Positions 34,641-43,100 of a DNA stretch of 64,000 nucleotides are shown here, piece by piece; the first letter of the stretch is position 1; each line of letters opens with the position of its first letter. This DNA is from Microvirgula aerodenitrificans DSM 15089. Lineage in GTDB: Bacteria > Pseudomonadota > Gammaproteobacteria > Burkholderiales > Aquaspirillaceae. The notes beneath the pieces are model-generated. The model made no database searches. It was not told the DNA's origin and was given only the letters and a program-made list of their open reading frames with translations. The position numbers and the translations under genes were made by a program. The stretch covers positions 1 to 64,000 of the forward strand of contig NZ_JHVK01000008.1 of assembly GCF_000620105.1 (NCBI RefSeq), written 5' to 3'.

Positions 34641-36062
34641 TCAGGCAATAGCAGTGTCCTGGCTTGCCGTGGCAAGCAGGGCTTCCTGCATGGCGGCGAG
34701 TTTCAGGCAGGTTTCCCGGTATTCGAGCTGCGGGTCCGAGTCCCCCACCAGCCCGCAGCCGGCGAACAGGACGCCGCCTTGCCCGGGAGAGAGCAGGGCG
34801 GAGCGCAGCGCGACCAGAAAGTCGCCGTTGCCCTCGCCATCCACCCAGCCCAGAGGGGCGGCATACCAGCCGCGGTCCATGCCCTCGTGCCGGCGGATAT
34901 AGTCCAGTGCCGCCGCGCGCGGGTAGCCGCCCACCGCCGGTGTCGGGTGCAGCGCCTGGACCAGTCGCAGGATGCCCGCGCCATGGGCCAGCCGGGCCCG
35001 GATGGGGGTGTTCAGGTGCTGCACACTGGCCAGTTGCTTCAGTACCGGCGTTCCGGGTATCTCCAGGGTTTCGCTGCAGGGTGCCAGCGCGGCGCGGATC
35101 GCGTCGACCACCAGCTGGTGCTCGTGGCGGTCCTTGGCACTGTCCAGCAATGCCTTGCCGAGGCGGGCGTCTTCCCTGGCGTTGGTGCTGCGGGCGGCGG
35201 TTCCGGCGAGCGCGTGGGTCTGCGCTTCCCCCCCGCGTACCTGCACCAGACGCTCCGGCGAGGCGCCAAGGAAGCAGCTGTCGCCGCGTCTGCAGGCGAA
35301 CAGCTGGGTGTTGCCGTGCTGCCGGCGCAGGTATTCGATGACGTGCCAGGCTTCGATCCCGCCCAGCGGCTGGTTCTGCGAGCGCGCCAGAACAACCTTG
35401 CCAAGCTGCCCCTGACGGATGTTGCGGACGGCTTCGGCCACCTTGCTTTCCCAGTCCCTGCGTTCCTGTGCCGAAGCCCCGGTGTGCGGACTGCCCGCCG
35501 CGGGCTGTCCTCGCCTCCGGGCCGGCTGGCGCAGTCGCCGCAGTATCGAGTCGTGGCGGATGGCCAGGGTCAGGGCATCGTTCCCGGCCTCCGCCAGTTG
35601 CTGGCAGAGTACCCGGCAGGTGTCGCCCTCGCGCAGCACGGTCAGGCGGGCGAGATCCAGGCTGGCGTCGCCGAATGCCTGCCAGTGTTTCTGGCGTGGA
35701 CCGGCCGGGTCGAAACGGAAGCCGCCGCACAGGCGTGGCGCCAGCGGGCCCTCGACGACGGCATGCCGGCACAGGGCCTGCCAGTTTTCCTCGATCCGGA
35801 CAAAACGCCGCTCACCATGACCATCAAGTTCCAGGGCGCGGTCCCAGGCAAAGAATGCGAGGCCGGGCTGCCGGCCCTCCCAGTAGAAAAATGGCGTCTG
35901 ACCGTCATCCATGGTGCCGAATACCTGCAGCGGGTCGAGTGGATCGATCCCGAACGAGACCGCTGCCAGCACCGGATGGCCAAGTACCTCGGCCCGGCGG
36001 ATGGCGCGCTCGAAAGTGTGATGCAGGAGCGGCAGATGCTGGCTTGCGACCGGGGAACTCAT
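34641..36062 (-). CDS. pchA: Salicylate biosynthesis isochorismate synthase
   Basis: 473 aa, close to P. aeruginosa PchA. A chorismate-binding enzyme converting chorismate to isochorismate. Motifs run in order: 'GKVVLARSQNQPL', 'FLGASPERLVQV', 'ALAGTAARS', 'KDRHEHQLVVDAIR', 'HPTPAVGGYPR', and the C-terminal Mg-binding 'GCGLVGDSDPQLEYRE'. The N-terminal 200 residues form the half without catalytic motifs. Its ATG overlaps the pchB stop (ATGA). It supplies isochorismate to PchB. Last gene of the leftward pchDCBA operon. Confidence 0.94.
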   Translation of the reverse strand: MSSPVASQHLPLLHHTFERAIRRAEVLGHPVLAAVSFGIDPLDPLQVFGTMDDGQTPFFYWEGRQPGLAFFAWDRALELDGHGERRFVRIEENWQALCRHAVVEGPLAPRLCGGFRFDPAGPRQKHWQAFGDASLDLARLTVLREGDTCRVLCQQLAEAGNDALTLAIRHDSILRRLRQPARRRGQPAAGSPHTGASAQERRDWESKVAEAVRNIRQGQLGKVVLARSQNQPLGGIEAWHVIEYLRRQHGNTQLFACRRGDSCFLGASPERLVQVRGGEAQTHALAGTAARSTNAREDARLGKALLDSAKDRHEHQLVVDAIRAALAPCSETLEIPGTPVLKQLASVQHLNTPIRARLAHGAGILRLVQALHPTPAVGGYPRAAALDYIRRHEGMDRGWYAAPLGWVDGEGNGDFLVALRSALLSPGQGGVLFAGCGLVGDSDPQLEYRETCLKLAAMQEALLATASQDTAIA

Positions 36063-36364
36063 GCGATCCCCCGGGTCTGCCGCCAGTACTTGACCTGCTC
36101 GTCGATGTACCAGTGGATGAGCTGCGAGAACAGGGTCTCGGCAAAGGCCGGATCGAAGCCGTTCTCCTCCGCCCAGCGGGCGCGTGCCGGGAGCATCGCG
36201 GCCACGCGCTCCGGCGCCGGTATGGCGGCCTCGGAGGCCTTGAAGCGCGATGCGGCCCTGACGTATTCCATGCGTCGGCCAAGGGCCTGGATGATCTCAT
36301 GGTCGATCCGGTCGATTGCGTCGCGGACCTCGAGCAGGCTGCTGCAGTTTTCAGGCGTTGTCAT
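36059..36364 (-). CDS. pchB: Isochorismate pyruvate lyase
   Basis: 101 aa, exactly the length known for PchB. A chorismate-mutase fold (AroQ type): 'LLEVRDAIDRIDHEIIQAL' is helix 1 with the active-site Arg, and 'ASRFKASE' carries the Lys of the mobile loop. It turns isochorismate into salicylate and pyruvate. The start is the ATG overlapping the pchC stop; the longer frame to 36409 lies within pchC. Confidence 0.94.
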   Translation of the reverse strand: MTTPENCSSLLEVRDAIDRIDHEIIQALGRRMEYVRAASRFKASEAAIPAPERVAAMLPARARWAEENGFDPAFAETLFSQLIHWYIDEQVKYWRQTRGIA

Positions 36365-37128
36365 CAGGCAATTTCCCGGAAAAGGGTTTCGGCGTGGCCG
36401 AGGCGGCACAGCAGGTGTTCGATCACGGCGGCGCGTTGTCCGACCAGATAGAAATGGCCGCCGGGAAAACGCTTCAGCGTTGCCCGCTGCCGGCCGGCAA
36501 GGTCCCAGCCCTGCGCTTCGTCGCTGCTGGCTTCTTCGTCGCGATCGCCGAGCAGGACATCGACGGGGCAGGCCAGGGCGACCGGCCGGGCGCGGCGATA
36601 GGTCTCGATCACCTGGTAATCGGCACGCAGGATGGGCAGAAACAGGGCGCGCAGGTCCGCATCCTCCAGCAGTTCGCTGGCGCCTCCCTGACGGCGGATG
36701 TCGTCCAGCAGCGCGGCCTCGTCACCGCGGTGCAGCTCGCCACCACGCTGCAGGTGCGGTGCCGGCAGGGCGGAGACGAACAGGTGGTGCGGCGGCAGGC
36801 CGGCGTGTTCCAGCTGCAGGGCCGTTTCGTAAGCCAGCGCTGCGCCGAGGCTGTGGCCGAACAGCACCAGCGGCGCGTCGGCGAACTCCCGCAGGGCCAG
36901 GGCGGCGCCTTCGGCGAGGGGGGCCATGCCGGTCAATGGCGTCTCGTTGAAACGGTCCTCCCGGCCCGGGTACTGCATCGCCAGCAGGTCGATGTCGGCG
37001 GGCAGCCGTTCCTTCCAGGCGGCGAAGAAACTGGCGCTGCCGCCGGCGTGGGGGAAGCAGACCAGACGCAGACGCGGCATGGGCGTCAGGCGGTAGGGAC
37101 GAACCCAGGTTTCGGCGGGATGGCTCAT
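36364..37128 (-). CDS. pchC: Type II (editing) thioesterase of pyochelin synthesis
   Basis: 254 aa from the ATG at 37128, which overlaps the pchD stop. An alpha/beta hydrolase of the GrsT type: N-terminal 'LVCFPHAGGSASFF', nucleophile Ser93 in 'GHSLGA', and a C-terminal His in 'GGHFYLVG'. PchC removes wrongly loaded or stalled thioesters from the PchE/PchF carrier domains. It is coupled to its neighbours by 4-bp overlaps on both sides, as elsewhere in pchDCBA. Confidence 0.93.
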   Translation of the reverse strand: MSHPAETWVRPYRLTPMPRLRLVCFPHAGGSASFFAAWKERLPADIDLLAMQYPGREDRFNETPLTGMAPLAEGAALALREFADAPLVLFGHSLGAALAYETALQLEHAGLPPHHLFVSALPAPHLQRGGELHRGDEAALLDDIRRQGGASELLEDADLRALFLPILRADYQVIETYRRARPVALACPVDVLLGDRDEEASSDEAQGWDLAGRQRATLKRFPGGHFYLVGQRAAVIEHLLCRLGHAETLFREIA

Positions 37129-38777
37129 GCGCGCGCCTCCAGTTCCTGGCGCAGGCATTCGCGCAGCGTCTTCTTGCTGATTTTGCCGATGCCGGTCTGC
37201 GGAAAGGCCGCCACCAGCTCGATGCGGTCCGGCACCTTGAATGCGGCCAGGCCCTGGCTGTGCAGGTATTGCCTGAGTTTCAGCGCCGAGGGGGCAGGCT
37301 GACGCGGAATGACAAAAGCGCAGGTACGCTCTCCGAGCAGGCTGTCCGGCATGGCTACCACAGCAGCGTCGTGGACCTGGGGATGGGCGATCAGCAGGTT
37401 TTCCACTTCCTCGGCCGCGATTTTTTCGCCGCCGCGGTTGATCTGGTCCTTGTCGCGCCCCTCGACTACCAGATAGCCGTCGGCCCGCCGGCGCACGCGG
37501 TCGCCGGTACGGTAGAAACCGTTTTCATCGAAGGCCCGGGCGTTGTGTCCGGGCAGCCGGTAGTAGCCCCGGATGGTATACGGGCCGCGGACCCGCAGTT
37601 CGCCCACTTCCCCATCGGCGACATCATGGCCTTCCGCGTCGACCACCCGTATTTCGTCGGCCGGTGACAGGGGACGGCCCTGGGTTTCAATGAGGCGCTC
37701 GGGCGGATCATCCAGCCGGGTGTAGCAGACCAGCCCTTCTGCCATGCCCAGGACCTGCTGCAGCCGGCAGCCGAGGACCGGGGCAATGCGCCGTGCCGCA
37801 TGACTGCCCAGCTTCGAACCGCCAACCTGGAGCAGGCGCAGGCTGGAGAGGTCGGCCTGGCGGCTGGCCTGGGCATCGAGCCACAGCATCGCCAGCGGCG
37901 GGACCAGGGCAACATGGGTGACCCGCTCGCGGGCGACAAGCGGAAAGCAGTGCTCGGGGTCGGCGCGCTGGCTGACCACCACGCGTCCGCCGGCCAGCAG
38001 GGTACCGATCACACCGGGGCAGCAGAGCGTGAAATTGTGCGCCATCGGCAGACCGGTCAGGTACACCGTGCTTTCGTCGAAGCCGCAGAGTGCGGCGCTG
38101 GCGCGCACGTTGTAGAGGTATTCACGATGGCGCCGGGGGATCAGCTTCGGTGTGCCGGTGGTGCCGCCGGAGAGCTGGAAGCAGGCGATATCTTCCGCAC
38201 GGGCCGCGCATTCTTCCCGCGGAGAAGCCTGATACAGCGGTGCCATCGACTGCAGCGGCGCATCGGCCATGCCGTGGATCAGCGCCATGGAGCAGGCGCC
38301 TTCGTCCAGCAGCGCACGGGCCATGGGGCGCGGGTCGAAGCCGTCTGCCTGCCCGGCTCCGATATAGGCTGCCGCCCGGGCGAAACGGCAGAAGCCGGCG
38401 ATTTCATGCTGGCGATGGGCCGGGAGGGCGAGCACCGGGCGCACGCCGAGCTGGAACAGGGCGAAGCAGGTCTCGACAAAGGCGATGCTGTTGGGCAGGT
38501 GCAGCACCACATTGTCTCCCGCCTTCAGCCCGGCCAGATGCAACCCGGCGGCCAGGCGGCGGCAACGTTCGAGCAGTGCGGCATAAGTGATGTGGTGACC
38601 GTCGGCACTCAGTGCGATCCGCTGCGGATGGCGTTCTGCGCTGATGGCCAGCGCGCCGGCGAAATCCTGTGTCTGCCAGTAGCCGGCCTCGATATAGCGC
38701 CGGATGAACGGCTCGGGCCAGTCGGGGGCGTCAGCCGGGGGCTCGATGGCAGAAGCGGGGAGGCGCGAGGAAGTCAT
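37125..38777 (-). CDS. pchD: Salicyl-AMP ligase
   Basis: 550 aa, a stand-alone aryl-acid adenylation enzyme that activates salicylate and loads it on the aryl-carrier domain of PchE. Adenylation motifs: 'FQLSGGTTGTPKLIPR' (P-loop), 'GMAEGLVCYTR', 'YRTGDRVRRRADGYL', 'GRDKDQINRGGEKI' and the C-terminal catalytic Lys in 'GIGKISKK'. First gene of pchDCBA. A 19-bp Fur-box palindrome lies 38 bp upstream of its ATG, so expression is expected under iron starvation. Confidence 0.95.
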   Translation of the reverse strand: MTSSRLPASAIEPPADAPDWPEPFIRRYIEAGYWQTQDFAGALAISAERHPQRIALSADGHHITYAALLERCRRLAAGLHLAGLKAGDNVVLHLPNSIAFVETCFALFQLGVRPVLALPAHRQHEIAGFCRFARAAAYIGAGQADGFDPRPMARALLDEGACSMALIHGMADAPLQSMAPLYQASPREECAARAEDIACFQLSGGTTGTPKLIPRRHREYLYNVRASAALCGFDESTVYLTGLPMAHNFTLCCPGVIGTLLAGGRVVVSQRADPEHCFPLVARERVTHVALVPPLAMLWLDAQASRQADLSSLRLLQVGGSKLGSHAARRIAPVLGCRLQQVLGMAEGLVCYTRLDDPPERLIETQGRPLSPADEIRVVDAEGHDVADGEVGELRVRGPYTIRGYYRLPGHNARAFDENGFYRTGDRVRRRADGYLVVEGRDKDQINRGGEKIAAEEVENLLIAHPQVHDAAVVAMPDSLLGERTCAFVIPRQPAPSALKLRQYLHSQGLAAFKVPDRIELVAAFPQTGIGKISKKTLRECLRQELEARA

Positions 38778-38814
38778 GAAATCTCCGGTGAATACCTGAT
38801 TGATATTTTTTGTA

Positions 38815-38833
38815 AATGATATTTGTTATCATT
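38815..38833. promoter_or_regulatory. Fur box for pchDCBA/pchR
   Basis: AATGATATTTGTTATCATT is a near-perfect inverted repeat (AATGATA/TTATCATT) closely resembling the GATAATGATAATCATTATC consensus. It sits between pchD (leftward) and pchR (rightward) at 38 bp from pchD and 170 bp from pchR, so it most likely overlaps the pchD promoter. Confidence 0.8.
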
Positions 38834-39003
38834 AAGCAACAAACAGGGACCGTGCAAGCCCGCTCCTTTCGACTGCCGGGCTTTTTCATTCGATTCATGG
38901 GCGAAGTGACCGAAGCGCCATCCGCTTGCGCCAGAAGTCCCTCCGCATTCACCTATCCCGAAGGGGCTGCCGTGCCGGCGGTCTCCGGGGAACAGGAAAC
39001 CCG

Positions 39004-39891
39004 ATGACCATCACCATCATTTCTCCCCGTTCCGATGACGCCGCCTGCGTGCCCGGCAACCGGCCCGGTGTCGCGCACATCGATCCGGACATCAAACTGG
39101 TAACCGGCACCTTGTGCTCGGCCAGCGAAGACTGGTTCGAGGAACCGCTGGAACGCGGGCTGCGGCTGATCCTCGTGCAGAGCGGGCAACTGCGCTGCCG
39201 GATTCCCGGGCAGCCCGAGCACCTGATCAAAGGGCCCAGCCTGTGCACCATCGCCAGCGACGGCGATTTCACGTCGACACAGATTTACGGCACCGAAAAG
39301 CCCCTGCGCTACACCATCGTCCAGCTCGGTGTCGAAGCCCTGAACGACCGGGCCGGCTGGTTGCCCGAGCCTCTGGTGCGGCGCCCGGGAGGGGACCCGA
39401 GGATCATGAGCTGCCCGGCACCACGCGCCATGCAGGCGCTGGCGTCGCAGATCGCAACCTGCCAGATGTTCGGTCCGACCCGTGACCTTTACCTCGGCGG
39501 CAAGGCCATGGAACTGGCCGCGCTCAGCGCCCAGTTTCTTTCCGGCGAGGCGGGCGCGACCGAGGCGCCGCGCATCGCCTGCCCGGAAGTCGAGCGCATT
39601 CACGCCGCGCGCGACCTGCTGGTGGAATCCCTGCAGGAACCGCCGACGCTCGACGCACTGGCGACCCGGGTCGGCATGAACCCGCGCAAGCTGACCGTCG
39701 GCTTCCGCAAGGTGTTCGGTGCCAGCGTGTTTGGCTACCTGCAGGAATACCGCCTGCGCGAAGCGCACCGCATGCTGTGCGACGAGGAAGTCAACGTCTC
39801 GACCGTGGCGTACCGGGTCGGTTACAGCCCCGCGCATTTCTCCATCGCTTTCCGCAAGCGATACGGTATTTCCCCCAGCGAGATCTGCTGA
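39004..39891 (+). CDS. pchR: AraC-family regulator of pyochelin genes
   Basis: 295 aa from ATG 39004 (AGGAAA upstream), almost identical in length to P. aeruginosa PchR. The N-terminal ligand-binding part is followed by a C-terminal AraC double HTH ('PTLDALATRVGMNPRKLTVGF' and 'VSTVAYRVGYSPAHFSIAFRK'). PchR binds ferri-pyochelin in the cytoplasm and activates pch and fpt operons. It stands between pchD and pchE exactly as in Pseudomonas. A GC-rich hairpin follows its stop. Confidence 0.92.
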   Translation: MTITIISPRSDDAACVPGNRPGVAHIDPDIKLVTGTLCSASEDWFEEPLERGLRLILVQSGQLRCRIPGQPEHLIKGPSLCTIASDGDFTSTQIYGTEKPLRYTIVQLGVEALNDRAGWLPEPLVRRPGGDPRIMSCPAPRAMQALASQIATCQMFGPTRDLYLGGKAMELAALSAQFLSGEAGATEAPRIACPEVERIHAARDLLVESLQEPPTLDALATRVGMNPRKLTVGFRKVFGASVFGYLQEYRLREAHRMLCDEEVNVSTVAYRVGYSPAHFSIAFRKRYGISPSEIC

Positions 39892-39912
39892 GGCGGTGCC
39901 CCGGGGGCAGGG

Positions 39913-39947
39913 AAGGGCGCCGGCGTCACGGTGACGTCGGCGCCCTT
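39913..39947 (+). terminator. Hairpin after pchR
   Basis: AAGGGCGCCGGCGTCAC pairs with GTGACGTCGGCGCCCTT (one wobble) around one base, giving a long stem ending in CTT. It separates pchR from the pchE promoter region. The T-run is minimal. Confidence 0.6.
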
Positions 39948-40053
39948 CTGCCATCCGGGGCATTCATGAGCTGCTCCCGATCTAACGAAACAGTCCGGCC
40001 ATCTAAAGCATTGCCGCCCGGACGCCCGGAGCAGGTGGAACAATGTCATATTT

Positions 40054-40072
40054 GAGAATGGTTGTTATTTAC
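40054..40072 (+). promoter_or_regulatory. Probable Fur box for pchEFGHI
   Basis: GAGAATGGTTGTTATTTAC agrees with the 19-bp Fur consensus at 12 positions. It lies 38 bp before the pchE ATG, in the AT-rich patch typical of iron-regulated promoters. It is weaker than the boxes before pchD and fptA. Confidence 0.5.
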
Positions 40073-40110
40073 TGACAACTGACATTGACCTTTGCCCTCT
40101 GGGAGCCTTC

Positions 40111-43100
40111 ATGGATCTGCCCCTCGATTCCCGTCCCGGCCTGCGCGACTGGCTGGTCACGCAGCTCGCCGAGCTGCTCGGTGAACCGCCCGATGACGTC
40201 CGCCTGCTGGCGGACGACGATGACTTGCTGGGTTGCGGCCTCGACTCGATCCGCCTGATGTACCTGCAGGAACGCCTGCGTGCGGGAGGGGTGGCCGTGG
40301 AATTCGCGCAACTGGCCCGACGCCCCTGCCTGGAGGCCTGGCTCGAACTGCTGCCTGCCGCGCCACGCGTGGCGGCGCCTGCCCGGACGGCAGAGCCGGC
40401 AGTCAGGCACGATCAGCCTTTCGACTTGTCCTCCGTGCAGCAGGCATACTGGCTCGGGCGTGGCCCGGACGAGATCCTGGGCAACATCAGCTGCCACGCC
40501 TTTCTCGAATTCCGTGCCCGTGAAGTCGATGCGCAGCGCCTGGCGGCGGCGGCCGCTCTCGTGCGGCAGCGCCATCCGATGCTGCGCGCACGTTTCATTG
40601 ACGGGCGGCAGCAAGTGATCGAGGCACCGGCGCTGCCGTGCTTCGATCTGCAGGACTGGCGCCAGCATGGCATGGAACAGGCCGAGGCAGCCTGGCAGGC
40701 GCTGTGGCAGCAGCGCTCGCACGAATGCCTGAAGGTCGAGCAGGGGCAAGTATTCCTGTTGGGTCTGGTGCAGATGCCGGGGGGCGAGGATCGTCTCTGG
40801 CTGAGCCTCGACCTGCTGGCCGCGGATGTGGAGAGCCTGCGTCTGCTGCTTGCCGAGCTGGGTACCGCCTATGCCGCACCGCAGGCGCTGCGCGAGGCGC
40901 CACCGCTGCATTTCGCCGACTACCTGGCGCGACGCGCGCAGCAGCGCGCCGGGGCGGTGGCCACGGCACGCGAGTACTGGTTGCAGCGCCTGCCGCAGTT
41001 GCCGGACGCGCCGGGCCTGCCGCTGGCCTGCGCCCCCGAGAGCATTCGCCAGCCGCGCACGCGGCGTCTGTCGTACCGGATGCCGGCCGGCGAAAGCCGG
41101 CGCCTGGCGTCCCTGGCCGCACAGCACGGGGTGACGCTGTCGAGCGTGTTTGGCTGCGCCTTTGCCGCCGTCCTGGCACGCTGGAGCGAGAGCCCCGGCT
41201 TTCTGCTGAATGTGCCGCTGTTCGACCGGCATGCCGATGATGCCCGCCTCGGTGAGGTCATCGCCGACTTCACCACCTTGTTGCTGCTCGAATGCCGGGT
41301 CGACGCAACAGCCTCTTTTGCCGACGCGGTCAGGGCCTTCCAGCGCAGCCTGCACGACGCCATCGATCATGCGGCGTTCCCGGCGCTGGAAGTGCTGCGC
41401 GAAGCGCGCCGGCAGGGGCAGCCGCGCTCCGCACCAGTGGTGTTTTCCAGCAACCTGGGTGAGGACGGCTTTGTGCCGGCCGCGTTCCGCGACGTCTTCG
41501 GCGATCTCCACGACATGCTTTCGCAGACGCCCCAGGTATGGCTCGACCACCAGCTTTACCGCGTCGACGGCGGCATCCTGCTGGCCTGGGACGCGATCGT
41601 CGGGCTGTTCCCCGACGGGCTTCTGGAAACCCTGTTCGAGGCCTATGTGACCTTGCTCCGGCAATGCTGCGACGGTGGCTGGGATCACCCGCCGGCCCTG
41701 CCGCTGCCCTGGGCGCAACAGGCTTGCCGGGCCCGTCTCAATGCCTGCCCGGCACCGGGCGTGGCGCGCCCCCTGCATCATGATTTCTTCGCCCGGGCCA
41801 CCCGCGACCCGTCCGCCGTCGCGCTTCGTTACGATGAGCGCTGCATGACCCGCGGAGAACTGGCCGGGCAGGCACTGCGCATTGCCGCCGGCCTGAGAGC
41901 CGCCGGCATCGAGACCGGCGATGCGGTGGAAATCAGTCTGCCGCGCGGCCCGCAACAGGTCGCGGCCGTTTTTGGCGTGCTCGCCGCCGGCGCCTGCTAT
42001 GTCCCGCTGGATATCGATCAGCCGCCGGCTCGCCGCCGGCTGATCGAAGACGCTGCCGGCATCCGCCTGGTGATCACCGAATGCGATGAGCCCCGGGCGA
42101 CGCCGCCGCGGCTCGCCGTCGAACGACTGGCGCGCACGCAGGCACTTGCCGCGCCGACGCCGCTGACACCCGGCGCGAGCGCCTATGTCATCTACACCTC
42201 GGGCTCGACCGGTGTCCCCAAAGGGGTGGAAGTCAGCCACGCGGCGGCGATGAATACCATCGACGCGCTGCTCGGCCTGCTGCGCGTCGGCGCCGACGAT
42301 CGCCTGCTGGCCGTCTCGGCACTGGACTTCGACCTTTCCGTCTTCGACCTGTTCGGCGGCCTGGGCGCCGGTGCCAGTCTGGTCCTGCCGTCCCAGGCGC
42401 AGGCCCGGGATGCGGCCGCCTGGGCCGACGCCATCCGCCGCCACGGCGTGACCCTGTGGAACTCCGCGCCGGCGCTGCTGGAAATGGCCCTCAGCCTGCC
42501 GGGCACGCAGGCCGACTACCGCAGCCTGCGCGCGGTGCTGCTGTCAGGCGACTGGGTGGCGCTGGATCTGCCGGCGCGGCTGCGCTCGCGCTGCGCGGCC
42601 GACTGCCGTCTCCATGTGCTTGGCGGTGCGACCGAAGCCGGGATCTGGTCGAACCTGCAGTCCGTTGGCGTCGTACCGTCGCACTGGCGTTCCATTCCCT
42701 ATGGCCGCCCGCTGCCCGGCCAGGCCTACCGGGTGGTCGACGCGTACGGGCGCGATGTGCCGGATCAGGTGGTCGGGGAGCTGTGGATCGGGGGAGGCAG
42801 CCTGGCCCGCGGCTATCGCAACGATCCGCAGCTGACCGCACAGCGCTTTGTCCACGACGGGCAGGGGCGCTGGTATCGCACCGGCGACCGTGGCCGCTAC
42901 TGGGCCGATGGCACGCTGGAGTTCCTTGGCCGGGTCGACCAGCAGGTCAAGCTCCGCGGTCAGCGCATCGAACTGGGCGAGGTCGAGGCGGCGCTGTGCG
43001 CCCAGCCCGGTGTCGAGGCGGCTTGCGCCGCGGTGACCGGCAGCGGTACGCCCGGCCTGGGGGCGGTGCTGGTGCCACGGTTGCCGGCTGCGGGCGGACC

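Noticed and set aside
33652..35772. 706-codon minus-strand frame spanning the MFS gene, the terminator and part of pchA
   Set aside because: It crosses the terminator hairpin and lies out of frame with pchA; no recognisable domain.
40069..42444. 791-codon minus-strand frame opposite pchE
   Set aside because: Shadow of pchE; composition is that of an antisense GC-rich frame and no family motif is present.
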